Shown piece after piece: positions 8,476 through 17,442 of a stretch of DNA of 64,000 nt. This stretch comes from G965276765 sp965276825 (lineage in GTDB: Bacteria > Actinomycetota > Acidimicrobiia > Acidimicrobiales > Palsa-688). The notes under the pieces were generated by a model, which was given only the letters and a program-made list of their open reading frames with translations, was not told the origin of the DNA and made no database searches. The position numbers and the translations under genes are program-made. Positions within the stretch are counted from its first letter, which is position 1. Each line of letters begins with the position of its first letter. The stretch is from assembly GCA_965276825.1 (NCBI GenBank), contig OZ255630.1, forward strand, positions 1,364,001 to 1,428,000, written 5' to 3'.

Positions 8476-8520
8476 CGGGACCCTCCCGTCCCAAGAACCG
8501 CTCCCCGACCTTGTCGGATA

Positions 8521-8555
8521 GCGCTACTTTGATATCTCATTATGGAGAGTAGCAC
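8521..8555. promoter_or_regulatory. Inverted repeat over the MocR start, candidate operator
   Basis: GCGCTACT (8521-8528) and AGTAGCAC (8548-8555) form an inverted repeat with one mismatch and a 19-base AT-rich centre containing TTTGATATCTCATTATGG. It covers the start codon of the MocR gene and lies in the divergent promoter region. The layout fits autoregulation by a dimeric GntR/MocR protein. Confidence 0.5.
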
Positions 8556-9960
8556 TCAGGGCTCGTCGGTGGCCCGCCTGCTCACCCGGCTGCGTCACGA
8601 TCTCGGCGCCAGCGAGCCGGGAGACCGGTTGGCCTCGTCACGCGACCTGGTGCGGCGCCACCAGGTCAGCCCGGTGACCGTGTCGCGGGCCCTCGCCCAG
8701 CTGGTGTCCGAGGGAGCGGTGGTCACCCGCCCCGGCGCCGGAACGTTCGTGGCCGAACAACCCGTGCGACGGGCGCCGATCGACCACTCGTGGCAGGCCC
8801 TCGCCCTCGGCACCAGGACCATCGACACATCGGGCATGAGCCCGCTGCTCGACCGGCCCGACGACGACGAGACCCTCTCCCTCGCCACCGGGTACCTCCA
8901 CCGCTCGCTCATGCCGACCGCCCTCCTGCAGGCCGCGCTGGCCAGGGCGGCGCGCCTGGCCGACGCGTGGGAGCGCTCCCCGGCGCCCGGAATCCGGGGG
9001 CTGCGGGCCTGGTTCGCCTCGGGGGCCGGGGTCGAGCCCGAGGACGTGCTCGTCACCCCCGGCGGCCAGGGCGCCATCACCGCGGTCCTGCGCGCCGTCG
9101 CCGCCGCAGGCGACACGGTGCTGTTCGAGTCGCCGACCTACCCCGGTGCCATCACCGTGGCCAGGGCCGCCGGCATCCACGCCGTGCCCGTGCCCTGCGA
9201 CGAGCACGGGCCGCTCCCCGCGCGGCTGGCCGAGGCCTTCGAGCGGACGGGGGCGAGGGCCATCTACGTCCAACCGACGTACCGCAACCCGACCGGCGGG
9301 GTGCTGGCCGGTGACCGCAGGGCCCACCTCCTCGCCGCGGCCGCCGACGCCGGGGCCTTCGTCATCGAGGACGACTTCGCCAGGTGGCTCGGCCACGACG
9401 ACGCCGCCCCTCCCGCCCTCCTCGGCGACGACACGGAGGGGCGGGTCGTGACCATCCTGTCCCTGACCAAGGTGGCGTCGCCGAGCCTCCGGGTCGGAGC
9501 GGTGGTGGCGAGGGGTCCGATCTCGGTCCGCCTGCAGGCGCTGCGGGTCATCGACGACCTCTTCACCCCCCGCCCGATCCAGGAGGCCACCCTCGAGCTG
9601 GTCACCCGGCCCGGCTGGGACCGCCACCTGCGCGTCCTGCGCCGGGAGCTGCGGGCCAGGGCCGCCTGCCTGTCCGCGGCGGTCGCCACCGAGCTGCCCG
9701 GGTGGTCGTTCACCCGGCCGCTCGGCGGCATGCACCTGTGGGCGCGCCTGCCGGCCGGGACCGACGACGCCGCCCTGGCCGAGGAGGCCAGGCGCGGCGG
9801 GGTGGTGGTGGTGCCGGGGCGGGGGTTCTTCCCCGGTGAGGCACCCGACCCGCACCTGCGCCTGACCTTCACCGCGGCGGCCGGGCAGGCCGAGATCGCC
9901 GAGGGGGTCCGCCGCCTGGCCGTGGCCGCGCGACGCCTGGCCGACACCACGTCTCGCTGA
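8542..9960 (+). CDS. MocR family regulator (GntR HTH fused to aminotransferase)
   Basis: The 472-residue protein joins an N-terminal GntR winged helix (LASSRDLVRRHQVSPVTVSR, residues about 30-75) to a fold type I PLP domain. PLP-site features are visible: the binding lysine in SLTKVASPSLRVGAVVA, the YVQPTYRNPTGG stretch and the EDDFARWLG loop. MocR proteins sense pyridoxal or amino compounds and usually control a nearby gene; the only divergent neighbour is the small membrane gene at 8008. The ATG lies within an inverted repeat that may be its own operator. Confidence 0.88.
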   Translation: MESSTQGSSVARLLTRLRHDLGASEPGDRLASSRDLVRRHQVSPVTVSRALAQLVSEGAVVTRPGAGTFVAEQPVRRAPIDHSWQALALGTRTIDTSGMSPLLDRPDDDETLSLATGYLHRSLMPTALLQAALARAARLADAWERSPAPGIRGLRAWFASGAGVEPEDVLVTPGGQGAITAVLRAVAAAGDTVLFESPTYPGAITVARAAGIHAVPVPCDEHGPLPARLAEAFERTGARAIYVQPTYRNPTGGVLAGDRRAHLLAAAADAGAFVIEDDFARWLGHDDAAPPALLGDDTEGRVVTILSLTKVASPSLRVGAVVARGPISVRLQALRVIDDLFTPRPIQEATLELVTRPGWDRHLRVLRRELRARAACLSAAVATELPGWSFTRPLGGMHLWARLPAGTDDAALAEEARRGGVVVVPGRGFFPGEAPDPHLRLTFTAAAGQAEIAEGVRRLAVAARRLADTTSR

Positions 9961-9975
9961 GCCGGCGGCGTGGGC

Positions 9976-12672
9976 TCAGCCCTTGGCGCTGGCCCAGGTC
10001 TCGCCCCACGAGACGTTGACCTCGAGGGGGACCACCAGGCTGGCCGCGCCGTGCATGGCGTCGCCCACCACGTCGGCGGCGGCCTCCTCCTCGTCGGGGG
10101 GCACCTCCAGGATGACCTCGTCGTGGACCTGCAGGATCAGCCGGCTGGTCAGGCCGCGCTCGTCGAGGCGGGCGTCGAGGCGGACCAGGGCGACCTTGAA
10201 GATGTCGGCGGCCAGGCCCTGGATGCCGGCGTTCATGGCCTGGCGCTCGCCGGCGGCGCGCACCTGGTAGCGCCCAGACTGCAGCTCGGGGATCAGCCGC
10301 CGGCGGCCGAAGAGGGTCTCGGTGTAGCCCCGGTCGCGGGCCTCGGCCACCACCCGGTCCATGTAGGCCCGGACGTTGGGGAAACCCTCGAAGTAGGCGT
10401 CGAGGATCTGGGTGGCCTCGGGCACCGCGATGCCCAGGCGCTGGGCCAGCCCGTAGGACTCCATGCCGTAGGCCAGGCCGTAGGAGACCATCTTGGCCTT
10501 GGAGCGCATGGCCAGGGTGACGTCGGCCGGCTCGACGCCGTAGATGCGCGCCGCGGTGGCCGTGTGGATGTCCGCGCCGGTGGTGAACGCCTCGACCAGG
10601 CCCGGGTCCTCGGCCAGGTGGGCGATGACGCGCAGCTCGATCTGGTTGTAGTCGGCGACCAGGAAGCGGTGGCCGGGCGCGGGCACGAAGCAGGACCGGA
10701 ACCTCCGACCCTCCTCCGAGCGGACGGGGATGTTGTGCAGGTTGGGTTGGTCGGAGCTGAGCCGCCCGGTGCGGGCCACCGTCTGGTTGAACGTGGCGTG
10801 GATCCGCCCGTCGGGCGCCACCTCGGCGAGCAGCGACTCGCCGTAGGTCGAACGCAGCTTCTCGACCTCCCGATAGCGCAGCAACGAGTCGATGATCGGA
10901 TGCTCGCCCCGCAGCTTCTCGAGGGTCTGGGCGTCGGTCGAGAACCCGGTCTTGGTGCGCTTCTGGGGGGCCAGGCCGAGCTTCACGAAGAGCACCTCGC
11001 GCAGCTGCGGGGTGGAGTTGACCACGAACGGGCCGCCCGCCAGGTCCTGGATCTCCGCCTCGAGCCGCTTGGCCTCCGACGACAGCTCGCTGGCCAGGGC
11101 CCGCAGCTCCCCGACGTCCACCCCCACGCCGACCGCCTCCATGCGGGCCAGCACTCGGACCAGGGGCCGCTCCACCTCGTCGTAGAGCTTGGACATCCCC
11201 CGCGCCGAGAGGGCGGCGCTGAGCGGCTCGGCCACCTTGGCCACCGCGGCGGCCCGCCGGCCGCTGTCCGCGCCGGGGTCGGCCTCGTTGCCGGACAGGT
11301 CGAGCTGACCGGTGGGCGGGGCGTCGGGGGCCCGCAGCTCGACCTCGGCGTAGCGCAGGGCCAGGTCCTCGAGCAGGTACTGGTCGCCGGCCGGGTCGAC
11401 CAGGTAGGCGGCGATGGCGGTGTCGAGCTCCAAGGAGGCAAAGTCCACGCCGATCACCGCCAGCCCGCGCATCAGGGCCTTGGCATCGTGCGCCGAGACC
11501 TCCGTCCCTGCGGGGCCGACCAGGCGGGCCAGGGCGCCGAGCACCCCGGTGTCGGCCAGCAGCTCGGGGCCGACCCAGGTGACCGCCACCTGCTCGTCCG
11601 GGGGCAGCGGGGCGACGGCCACGCCGACCAGCGGGCTGCGCCCCTCTGCGCCCTCCCACGCGCCGGCCACCGCGAGCGGGGTGGCACCCGACGCCCACCG
11701 GTCGATGACGGCCACGGCCGCGGCAGCGTCGGCCGGTGTGGTCACGGCGATGTCGAGCAACGCCCCCGCCGGCAGGGCCTCCCCGGTCGCCACCTGCCCG
11801 TCACCGGTGGCCTCCACGAAGCGGTCCCACAGGGTCCGGAACTCGAGGAAGTCGAACAGCCTGCGCAGCTCCTCCTCGTCCCACCCGCCGAGGACCGCAT
11901 CCGCGGCGTCAACCTCGACGGGGACGGTCCGGATGAGCGGGGTGGCCTCCGCGTTCTTGCGCACCGTCGCCTCCGCGTCGGCCAGGTTGACCCGCAGCTT
12001 GGGCGTCAGCTCGTCGAGGTGGGCGAAGATGCCGTCGAGGTCGCCGTAGGTGTTGATGAGCCTGGCGGCCGTCTTCTCCCCCACCCCCGGGACGCCGGGA
12101 AGGTTGTCGGAGGGGTCACCGCGCAGCGCGGCGTACTGCGGGTAGTTCGCCGGGGTGACGCCGGTGCGCGCCTCGATGCCGGCCTCGTCGTAGAGGACGT
12201 AGTCCGACACCCCCCGGCGGTTGTAGAGCACCCGCACGAGCGGATCGGCGACCAGCTGGTAGGCGTCGCGGTCGCCGGTCACCACCATCACCTCGTCGCC
12301 CCGCTCCGCGGCGGCCGCCGCCAGCGTGGCGATGACGTCGTCGGCCTCGAAGCCGGCGATCTCGACCAGGGGGATGTGGAGGGTCTCGACCAGCTGGCGG
12401 ACCAGGCCCATCTGCTGGCGGAGGATGTCGGGGGTCTCGGCCCGACCCGCCTTGTAGTCGCTGATCATCTCGTGGCGGAAGGTCGGCTCGGGGCGGTCGA
12501 AGGTGGCGATCACCTGGTCGGGGTGGTGGTCCTTGATCAGGTTGACCAGCATCGACGTGAAGCCGTACACCGCGTTGGTCACCTGGCCCGACGCGGTCGC
12601 CATGTCGGTCGGCAGGGCGAAGAAGGCCCGGTAGGTGAGCGAGTTGCCGTCGATGAGCATGAGGCGGGCCAC
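9976..12672 (-). CDS. polA: DNA polymerase I
   Basis: The 898-residue enzyme has an N-terminal 5'-3' exonuclease (about 1-290: MLIDGNSLTYRAFF, GVPGVGEKTAARL), a middle 3'-5' exonuclease-like domain (about 300-470) and a C-terminal polymerase domain with motif A DYNQIELRVIAHLAEDPGL, the O-helix segment RSKAKMVSYGLAYGM and motif C VHDEVILEVP. The proofreading DxE motif is replaced (PLAVAGAWEGAEG), so proofreading is probably lost, as known for Taq and mycobacterial Pol I. The GTG start has TAGCAT six bases upstream, consistent with a leaderless message; the ATG at 12658-12660 is an alternative. Confidence 0.96.
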   Translation of the reverse strand: MARLMLIDGNSLTYRAFFALPTDMATASGQVTNAVYGFTSMLVNLIKDHHPDQVIATFDRPEPTFRHEMISDYKAGRAETPDILRQQMGLVRQLVETLHIPLVEIAGFEADDVIATLAAAAAERGDEVMVVTGDRDAYQLVADPLVRVLYNRRGVSDYVLYDEAGIEARTGVTPANYPQYAALRGDPSDNLPGVPGVGEKTAARLINTYGDLDGIFAHLDELTPKLRVNLADAEATVRKNAEATPLIRTVPVEVDAADAVLGGWDEEELRRLFDFLEFRTLWDRFVEATGDGQVATGEALPAGALLDIAVTTPADAAAAVAVIDRWASGATPLAVAGAWEGAEGRSPLVGVAVAPLPPDEQVAVTWVGPELLADTGVLGALARLVGPAGTEVSAHDAKALMRGLAVIGVDFASLELDTAIAAYLVDPAGDQYLLEDLALRYAEVELRAPDAPPTGQLDLSGNEADPGADSGRRAAAVAKVAEPLSAALSARGMSKLYDEVERPLVRVLARMEAVGVGVDVGELRALASELSSEAKRLEAEIQDLAGGPFVVNSTPQLREVLFVKLGLAPQKRTKTGFSTDAQTLEKLRGEHPIIDSLLRYREVEKLRSTYGESLLAEVAPDGRIHATFNQTVARTGRLSSDQPNLHNIPVRSEEGRRFRSCFVPAPGHRFLVADYNQIELRVIAHLAEDPGLVEAFTTGADIHTATAARIYGVEPADVTLAMRSKAKMVSYGLAYGMESYGLAQRLGIAVPEATQILDAYFEGFPNVRAYMDRVVAEARDRGYTETLFGRRRLIPELQSGRYQVRAAGERQAMNAGIQGLAADIFKVALVRLDARLDERGLTSRLILQVHDEVILEVPPDEEEAAADVVGDAMHGAASLVVPLEVNVSWGETWASAKG

Positions 12673-12724
12673 GGCTCGATGCTACGAGGCCCGGGTGACA
12701 GCTCGATGCTACGAGGCCCGGGTG
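12671..12724. repeat. 27-bp tandem duplication carrying the polA -10 box
   Basis: Two 27-base units (12671-12697 and 12698-12724) differ at one position and share GCTCGATGCTACGAGGCCCG. On the minus strand each contains TAGCAT, the likely -10 hexamer of polA; the proximal copy sits six bases from the GTG. The duplication therefore offers two possible -10 boxes 27 bases apart. Confidence 0.65.
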
Positions 12725-12756
12725 ACGCGGGAGCCCGTCGGCCGGGGGCACCCGGG

Positions 12757-12768
12757 TATCCTCGGACC
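12757..12768 (+). promoter_or_regulatory. Leaderless promoter -10 box of the DtxR-family gene
   Basis: TATCCT (12757-12762) is followed by six bases and then the ATG at 12769. This spacing would place the transcription start at the start codon, and no ribosome-binding site is visible, so the gene is probably translated leaderless. Confidence 0.5.
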
Positions 12769-13431
12769 ATGGCCGATGGGTTCCACCCTCCCCTCGAGGA
12801 GTACCTCGAGGCGGTCCACGAGCTCGAGGAGGAGGGGACCACAGTCATTCAGGCCAGGATCGCCGAGCGGCTCGGCCACAGCGCCCCCGCCGTGTCGGAG
12901 ATGATCCGGCGCCTGCGGGGGGACGGGTACCTGGAGGTGGCGGGGCGTTCGTTGACCCTGACCGCACCCGGCCGGCTGCTGGCCGAGGGCGTGGTCCGCA
13001 AGCACCGCCTGGCCGAGCGGCTCCTGACCGACGTCATCGGCCTGCCCTGGTCGGCCGCCCACGTCGAGGCCTGCCGGTGGGAGCACGTGATCTCCGACGA
13101 CGTGGCCGAGCGCCTCGACGTGCTCCTCGGCCACCCGACGACCTGCCCGCACGGCAACCCGATCCCCGGCGCCGGGGCCGACCAGCGCCACCTCACCGCC
13201 CTGGTCGATGCGCTCGCCGGCGAGCACGTGCGCCTCGAGCGGGTCACCGAGCAGGTCGAGATCGACCTCGACGCCCTCCTGTACCTCTCCGACGCCGGGT
13301 TCACCCCCGGCACCGAGGCCACCGTGTCCTCGCGCGCCCCCGACGGGACCCTCACCCTCGATCTCGGCGCCGACCGCAGGATCGCCCTCGGCCCCGCGCT
13401 GGCCAGCCAGCTGTTCGTCGCCGCCGCCTGA
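12769..13431 (+). CDS. DtxR/MntR family metal-dependent repressor
   Basis: The 220-residue protein has an N-terminal winged helix (RIAERLGHSAPAVSEMIRRL), a dimerisation and metal-binding domain with the DtxR signature CRWEHVISDDVAERL, the conserved CPHGNPIP, and a C-terminal SH3-like domain (about residues 150-220). Such regulators sense Fe2+ or Mn2+ and repress uptake genes when metal is plentiful. Divergent from polA. Whether it is IdeR-like (iron) or MntR-like (manganese) cannot be decided here; the Fe-type transporter at 44.8-48.9 kb is a conceivable target. Confidence 0.88.
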   Translation: MADGFHPPLEEYLEAVHELEEEGTTVIQARIAERLGHSAPAVSEMIRRLRGDGYLEVAGRSLTLTAPGRLLAEGVVRKHRLAERLLTDVIGLPWSAAHVEACRWEHVISDDVAERLDVLLGHPTTCPHGNPIPGAGADQRHLTALVDALAGEHVRLERVTEQVEIDLDALLYLSDAGFTPGTEATVSSRAPDGTLTLDLGADRRIALGPALASQLFVAAA

Positions 13432-13520
13432 CCGCGCCCAGCCGCTGGCCACCAGCCGGCGTCACTGCAGCCGAGGGCGTCTCGCCCGCACGGCGCAGGC
13501 GCCGCCCGCCCCCGACCTGC

Positions 13521-14155
13521 GGGCGCCCCACGTCGGTTACTCGTGTGGACCGCCCCGAGGTCGCCGGGGCGCAGGTCCGCGGCCCGGGCGGCCCAGGTGC
13601 GCATCCCGTGCGGCCCCACCCGGCCGCAGCGGCTCGTGGCCCCGACCTCGGGGCGCCCCACGTCGGTTACTCGTGTGGACGGTCCCGAGGTCGCCGGGGC
13701 ATCACCCGCGCGGCGCGCGTCCAGGAAAGGAAAGGCAGAACCGACGGCGCCGCAGGCGCCGACCTCTCCCCCGCACGGCGCCGCAGGCGCCGCCCCACCG
13801 CACCTCGGGGCGGCCCCACGTCGGATACTCGTGTGGACCGCCCCGAGGTCGCCGGGGCATCACCCGGCCGGCGCGCGTCCAGGAAAGGAAAGGCAGAACC
13901 GACGGCGCCGCAGGCGCCGACCTCTCCCCCGCACGGCGCCGCAGGCGCCCCCCCACCGCGCCTCGGGGCGCCCCACGTCGGATACTCGCGTGGACCGCCC
14001 CGAGGTCGCCGGGCCCTCGAACCCCACCCCCACCTCCGGGCGCCCCACGTCGGATGCTCACGGCGACCGCCCCGAGGTCGCCGAGCCCTCGAACCCCCCC
14101 CACCTCCGGGCGCCCCACGTCGGATACTCACGGCGACCGCCCCGAGGTCGCCGTG
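13521..14155. repeat. REP-like hairpin repeat cluster 1 (six units)
   Basis: Six copies of a unit of about 48 bases start near 13521, 13651, 13807, 13965, 14038 and 14108. The unit is an interrupted palindrome: left arm ACCTCGGGGCGG, inner arm CCCCACG, loop TCGGATACT, inner arm CGTGTGG, right arm CCGCCCCGAGGT (best in the copy at 13803-13850). Units 2 to 4 are spaced by about 157 bases, with a shared linker holding GTCCAGGAAAGGAAAGGCAG and two GGCGCCGCAGGCGCC palindromes. No gene is supported in 13432-14262; long open frames here are repeat artefacts. Confidence 0.7.
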
Positions 14156-14262
14156 ATTCGAGGTCGCCGGGGAATCGCGCCGGGGCTCGAGGTCGCCGGG
14201 GAATCACGCCGGGGCTCGAGCCGGCGAGCCGGCGTGGCCACCACCGACGAGGGGCGCGGTGG

Positions 14263-14841
14263 TCAGTCCGGGCGGAGGCCGTCGTCGATGACGGCGGTGG
14301 CGATCACGTCCATGCGCACCCGGTCGTGCATGGCGCGGTGCTGGATCCAGCCGAACGCCTCGCTCTCGCTCAGGTCCTTGTCGTCCATGAGCACGCCCTT
14401 GGCCCGCTCGACCTTCTTGCGGACCTCGAGGCGCTCCTCGAGCGACTTGACCTGGTCCTCGAGGGCCTTCATCTCCGTGAACCGGCCGAGTGCGATGTCG
14501 ATGGCCGGGAGCAGCTCGCTCTTCTGGAACGGCTTGACCAGGTAGGCCAGCGCCCCGGCGTTGCGGGCCTGCTCGATGAGGTCGCGCTGGGAGAAGGCGG
14601 TGAGGATGAGGACCGCGGCGAGGCGGTCGGCGGTGATCTCCCTCGCGGCGGTCAGGCCGTCGGCGCCGGGCATCTTGATGTCCAGGATGGCCAGGTCGGG
14701 GTGGTGCTGGCGGACGAGGTCGACGGCCTCGTCACCGCGGCCGGTCTCGCCGACCACCTCGAAGCCCTCCTCCTCGAGGATCTCCTTGAGGTCGAGGCGG
14801 ACGATGGCCTCGTCCTCGGCGATGACAACCTTCACGGCCAC
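14263..14841 (-). CDS. pdtaR: Response regulator with ANTAR RNA-binding domain (PdtaR-like)
   Basis: A 192-residue protein: receiver domain (VVIAEDEAIVRLDLKEILEE, phospho-acceptor Asp in LAILDIKMPGADG, Lys in YLVKPFQ), a coiled linker (ALEDQVKSLEERLEVRKKVE) and a C-terminal ANTAR domain (RAKGVLMDDKDLSESEAFGW). It closely follows mycobacterial PdtaR (Rv1626), which antiterminates transcription by binding paired RNA hairpins. The GTG at 14839-14841 has AAGGAG seven bases upstream. The paired kinase PdtaS is not in this window. Confidence 0.92.
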   Translation of the reverse strand: MAVKVVIAEDEAIVRLDLKEILEEEGFEVVGETGRGDEAVDLVRQHHPDLAILDIKMPGADGLTAAREITADRLAAVLILTAFSQRDLIEQARNAGALAYLVKPFQKSELLPAIDIALGRFTEMKALEDQVKSLEERLEVRKKVERAKGVLMDDKDLSESEAFGWIQHRAMHDRVRMDVIATAVIDDGLRPD

Positions 14842-14905
14842 GGGCCTGCTCCTTGCGTGCTCCCGGTCAACCGGATCGGGCGGTGGGTCGGGCGGGGGGT
14901 GGGGC

Positions 14906-15205
14906 TCACACGGATCCGTCACCGGCGAGGAGCCGGTCGAGCAGCTGGTCCTGGTTGGCGCGCATGGTCTCGATGCTGGCGTGCAGCGTGTGGCGGCTGC
15001 GGCCCATGGCGTCGGCGTGGCGCCTGGCCTCGGTGTACTCCCGGTGGGCGAGCGGGGTCTCCGACACGAGCGACCTGACCCTGGCCTCCTCGGCGGCGTC
15101 CTCCAGGGCGGCGAGCTGCTCGTCGACCACGGCGAGCTCGTCGCGCGCCGACCGGAGGCGCTGGGAGATATCGAACAGGCGGCGCTCGATGAGGGATCGG
15201 GACAT
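14906..15205 (-). CDS. Small coiled-coil protein
   Basis: This 99-residue protein is almost entirely alpha-helical and charged (ERRLFDISQRLRSARDELAV, LAALEDAAEEARVRSLVSE), predicted to form a coiled coil. No catalytic motif is seen. It lies between the prolyl oligopeptidase and pdtaR genes on the same strand and may be co-transcribed with pdtaR, 64 bases downstream. Similar small coiled-coil proteins are common in actinobacteria; function unknown. Confidence 0.68.
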   Translation of the reverse strand: MSRSLIERRLFDISQRLRSARDELAVVDEQLAALEDAAEEARVRSLVSETPLAHREYTEARRHADAMGRSRHTLHASIETMRANQDQLLDRLLAGDGSV

Positions 15206-15229
15206 GGGACGCGTGAGCTTACCTGTGCC

Positions 15230-17335
15230 TCACCCGGCGGCCCGGCCGGGCAGCCCCAGGCCGAGGGTGTCGGCGAGGAAGGCGAGCTCGTCGGCGGCCA
15301 GCTCGACGGTGCGGCGGACCGAGCGGGCGCCGTGCCCGACGTCGGCCTCGCGCCGGACCAGCACGGGCCGCCCGGCGGGGTCGCCGGAGGTGGCCCACTG
15401 CAGCGCGGCGGCCATCTTGCGGGCATGGAGCGGGTCGACGCGCGTGTCGGAGTCGAAGATGGTGAACAGCACCGCCGGGTAGCGCGTGCCCTCCTCGACG
15501 TGGTGGTACGGGGAGTAGGAAAGGAGCCACCCGAGCTCGGTCGGGTCCTCGGCGGTGCCGTACTCGTCGTTCCAGGTCGCCCCGAGCCCGAAGCGCTCGT
15601 AGCGGACCATGTCGAGCAGCGGCGCGGAGCACACCACGGCGCGGAAGCGCTCCGGCGAGCGGGTGAGGGCGGCACCGACCAGCAGGCCGCCGTTGCTGCC
15701 GCCCATGATCCCGAGCTGCTCGTGGGTCGTCCACCCCCGGGCCACGAGGGCGTCGGCCGCGGCCTCGAAGTCCTCGAAGACGTGGTGCTTGTTGGCCCGC
15801 ATGCCGTCGCGGTGCCAGGCCTCGCCCTCCTCGGAGCCGCCGCGCAGGTTGGCGACGGCCCACACCCCGCCGGCTTCGACCCACGCCCTGATGGTCGACG
15901 AGTACGCCGGCGACAGGGTCTGGTTGAACCCGCCGTAGCCGTAGAGCACGGCCGGCACGGGACCTCGAGGGGCGGCGGTCGGGGCCAGGACGGTCATGCG
16001 GACCTCGGTGTTGTCGGCCGACCGGTAGGTGACCACCTCGGCGTGGATCGCTCCCCCGACCACGTCGTCGAGGCCGTCGATGCGGCCGCTGGCCGGCTCG
16101 AGGTGGCCGACCGTGTAGGGCGTGGCGTAGCCGGTGTAGCCGACCCACGCCTCGTCGCCCTCGTCGTGGCGCCCGGTCACGTCCGCGCTGCCAGGCGCGG
16201 GCAGCTCGACGTGGTGGAGGAGCCGGCCGTCGGCCCGGTCGTGGACGCTGATCTCGGAGAGGGCGTGGCGACTCCGCAGCGCCACCAGGTGCTCGCCGGC
16301 GAGGGTCCACGACTCGAGGACCCCGCCGTCGGCGTCCTCGCGGAGCACGTCGACCCAGCCGTCGGGTTCCGGCGCCCGGGGGTCGACCCTGACCAGCCGG
16401 CGACGGGGCGCGCCGAGGTCGGTGAGCACCCACAGGTCGCCGCGCCGGTCCCACGCCGGCGACGCCTGCGCGTCCACGTCCACGAGGACCGGGGTCCACT
16501 CGGCGGGAGCGCCGGCGGGCGGCAGCTCGGCCAGCCACAGGTCGTTGCGGGGCGCAGTGCCGAGGGAGACGGTGACCGCCACCCGGCGGCCGTCGTCGGC
16601 CACGTCGACGCCGAGGTAGGCGGTCGGCTCCACGTCGGGGCCGCGACCCTCACCCCCGAAGACGAGCTCGTCGGTCGCCGGGTCGGCGCCGACCCGGTGC
16701 CGCCACACCCGCCGGTGGTACTGCTCCTCGCCCGCGGGGACCGACCCGGGGGCGAGACGGCGCACGTAGAGCAGCTCGGCGCCGCCGGGGAGCCAGGCGA
16801 TCGGGCTGTAGCGGAGGCGATCGACCGGTCCGTCGAGCACCGCACCGGACGCCACGTCGATGACCGTCAGGCTCGACTCCTCGTCGCCCCCGCTGGAGAG
16901 CAGATAGGCCAGGCGATTCCCCTCCAACGACGGCGCCCAACCGTCGAGGGTGACCGTGCCGTCGGGGTCGATGGCGTCGGGGTCGACCAGCACCCGCTCC
17001 CCGGCGCCGTCCGTGACCCAGATGGCCGCGTGGTTGCGCCCGACCGGGCGGCGGGTCGAGAAGCGGCGGTCGCCGACGACCGTTGGAGCACTGGCAAACG
17101 CCGGGACCAGCTCGAGGAGCCGGTCGGCCAGGCCGGTGCGCTCCGGGTGGGCGCCGGCCCAGTCCGACCACCTGCGGTCCTGCGCCCCTGACCAGGCCAC
17201 GGACGGCCCGTCGGTCGGGTCCTCGAGCCACTTGTAGGGATCGGGGACCTGGTGGCCGTGGAGGTCGTCGGCGATCGGGAGGCGTTGGGCGGGTGGATAC
17301 GGCACGGGCGGGTGCGGCGCAGCGGTCTCGGACAC
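15230..17335 (-). CDS. Prolyl oligopeptidase family serine peptidase (S9A)
   Basis: A 701-residue cytosolic peptidase. The N-terminal beta-propeller region starts with VPDPYKWLEDP, a hallmark of the family; the C-terminal alpha/beta hydrolase carries the nucleophile in GIMGGSNGGLLVG, the Asp in IFDSDTRVDPLHA and the His in VGHGARS. These enzymes cleave short peptides after proline. No signal peptide is seen. The GTG at 17333-17335 is 107 bases from the divergent response regulator start. Confidence 0.93.
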   Translation of the reverse strand: MSETAAPHPPVPYPPAQRLPIADDLHGHQVPDPYKWLEDPTDGPSVAWSGAQDRRWSDWAGAHPERTGLADRLLELVPAFASAPTVVGDRRFSTRRPVGRNHAAIWVTDGAGERVLVDPDAIDPDGTVTLDGWAPSLEGNRLAYLLSSGGDEESSLTVIDVASGAVLDGPVDRLRYSPIAWLPGGAELLYVRRLAPGSVPAGEEQYHRRVWRHRVGADPATDELVFGGEGRGPDVEPTAYLGVDVADDGRRVAVTVSLGTAPRNDLWLAELPPAGAPAEWTPVLVDVDAQASPAWDRRGDLWVLTDLGAPRRRLVRVDPRAPEPDGWVDVLREDADGGVLESWTLAGEHLVALRSRHALSEISVHDRADGRLLHHVELPAPGSADVTGRHDEGDEAWVGYTGYATPYTVGHLEPASGRIDGLDDVVGGAIHAEVVTYRSADNTEVRMTVLAPTAAPRGPVPAVLYGYGGFNQTLSPAYSSTIRAWVEAGGVWAVANLRGGSEEGEAWHRDGMRANKHHVFEDFEAAADALVARGWTTHEQLGIMGGSNGGLLVGAALTRSPERFRAVVCSAPLLDMVRYERFGLGATWNDEYGTAEDPTELGWLLSYSPYHHVEEGTRYPAVLFTIFDSDTRVDPLHARKMAAALQWATSGDPAGRPVLVRREADVGHGARSVRRTVELAADELAFLADTLGLGLPGRAAG

Positions 17336-17404
17336 GGGTCGGACGCTACCGGCCGGGTTGCGGGGGCGGCACCGGCTGGGCTCTTCGATGCTGTCTCGCC
17401 GCAG

Positions 17405-17423
17405 TTCAGCACTCTCTCAGCAC
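17405..17423 (+). promoter_or_regulatory. Direct repeat upstream of the MprA-like gene, candidate operator
   Basis: TCAGCAC occurs twice, at 17406-17412 and 17417-17423, spaced 11 bases apart (one helical turn), 20 bases before the regulator start. Tandem half-sites of this kind are typical of OmpR-family regulators; mycobacterial MprA binds loosely conserved tandem 8-bp repeats upstream of its own gene. Autoregulation is inferred. Confidence 0.5.
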
Positions 17424-17442
17424 CACGGGCCAGACTGTCCAC

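Noticed and set aside
9970..13431. A 1153-codon open frame on the plus strand, antisense to polA and fused to the DtxR-type gene
   Set aside because: It mirrors the polA codons (high GC removes stops in the antisense frame); only the part from 12769 matches a protein family.
13521..14155. CRISPR array
   Set aside because: Units are interrupted palindromes with irregular spacing (73-158 bases), linkers are also repeated, and no cas genes are present.
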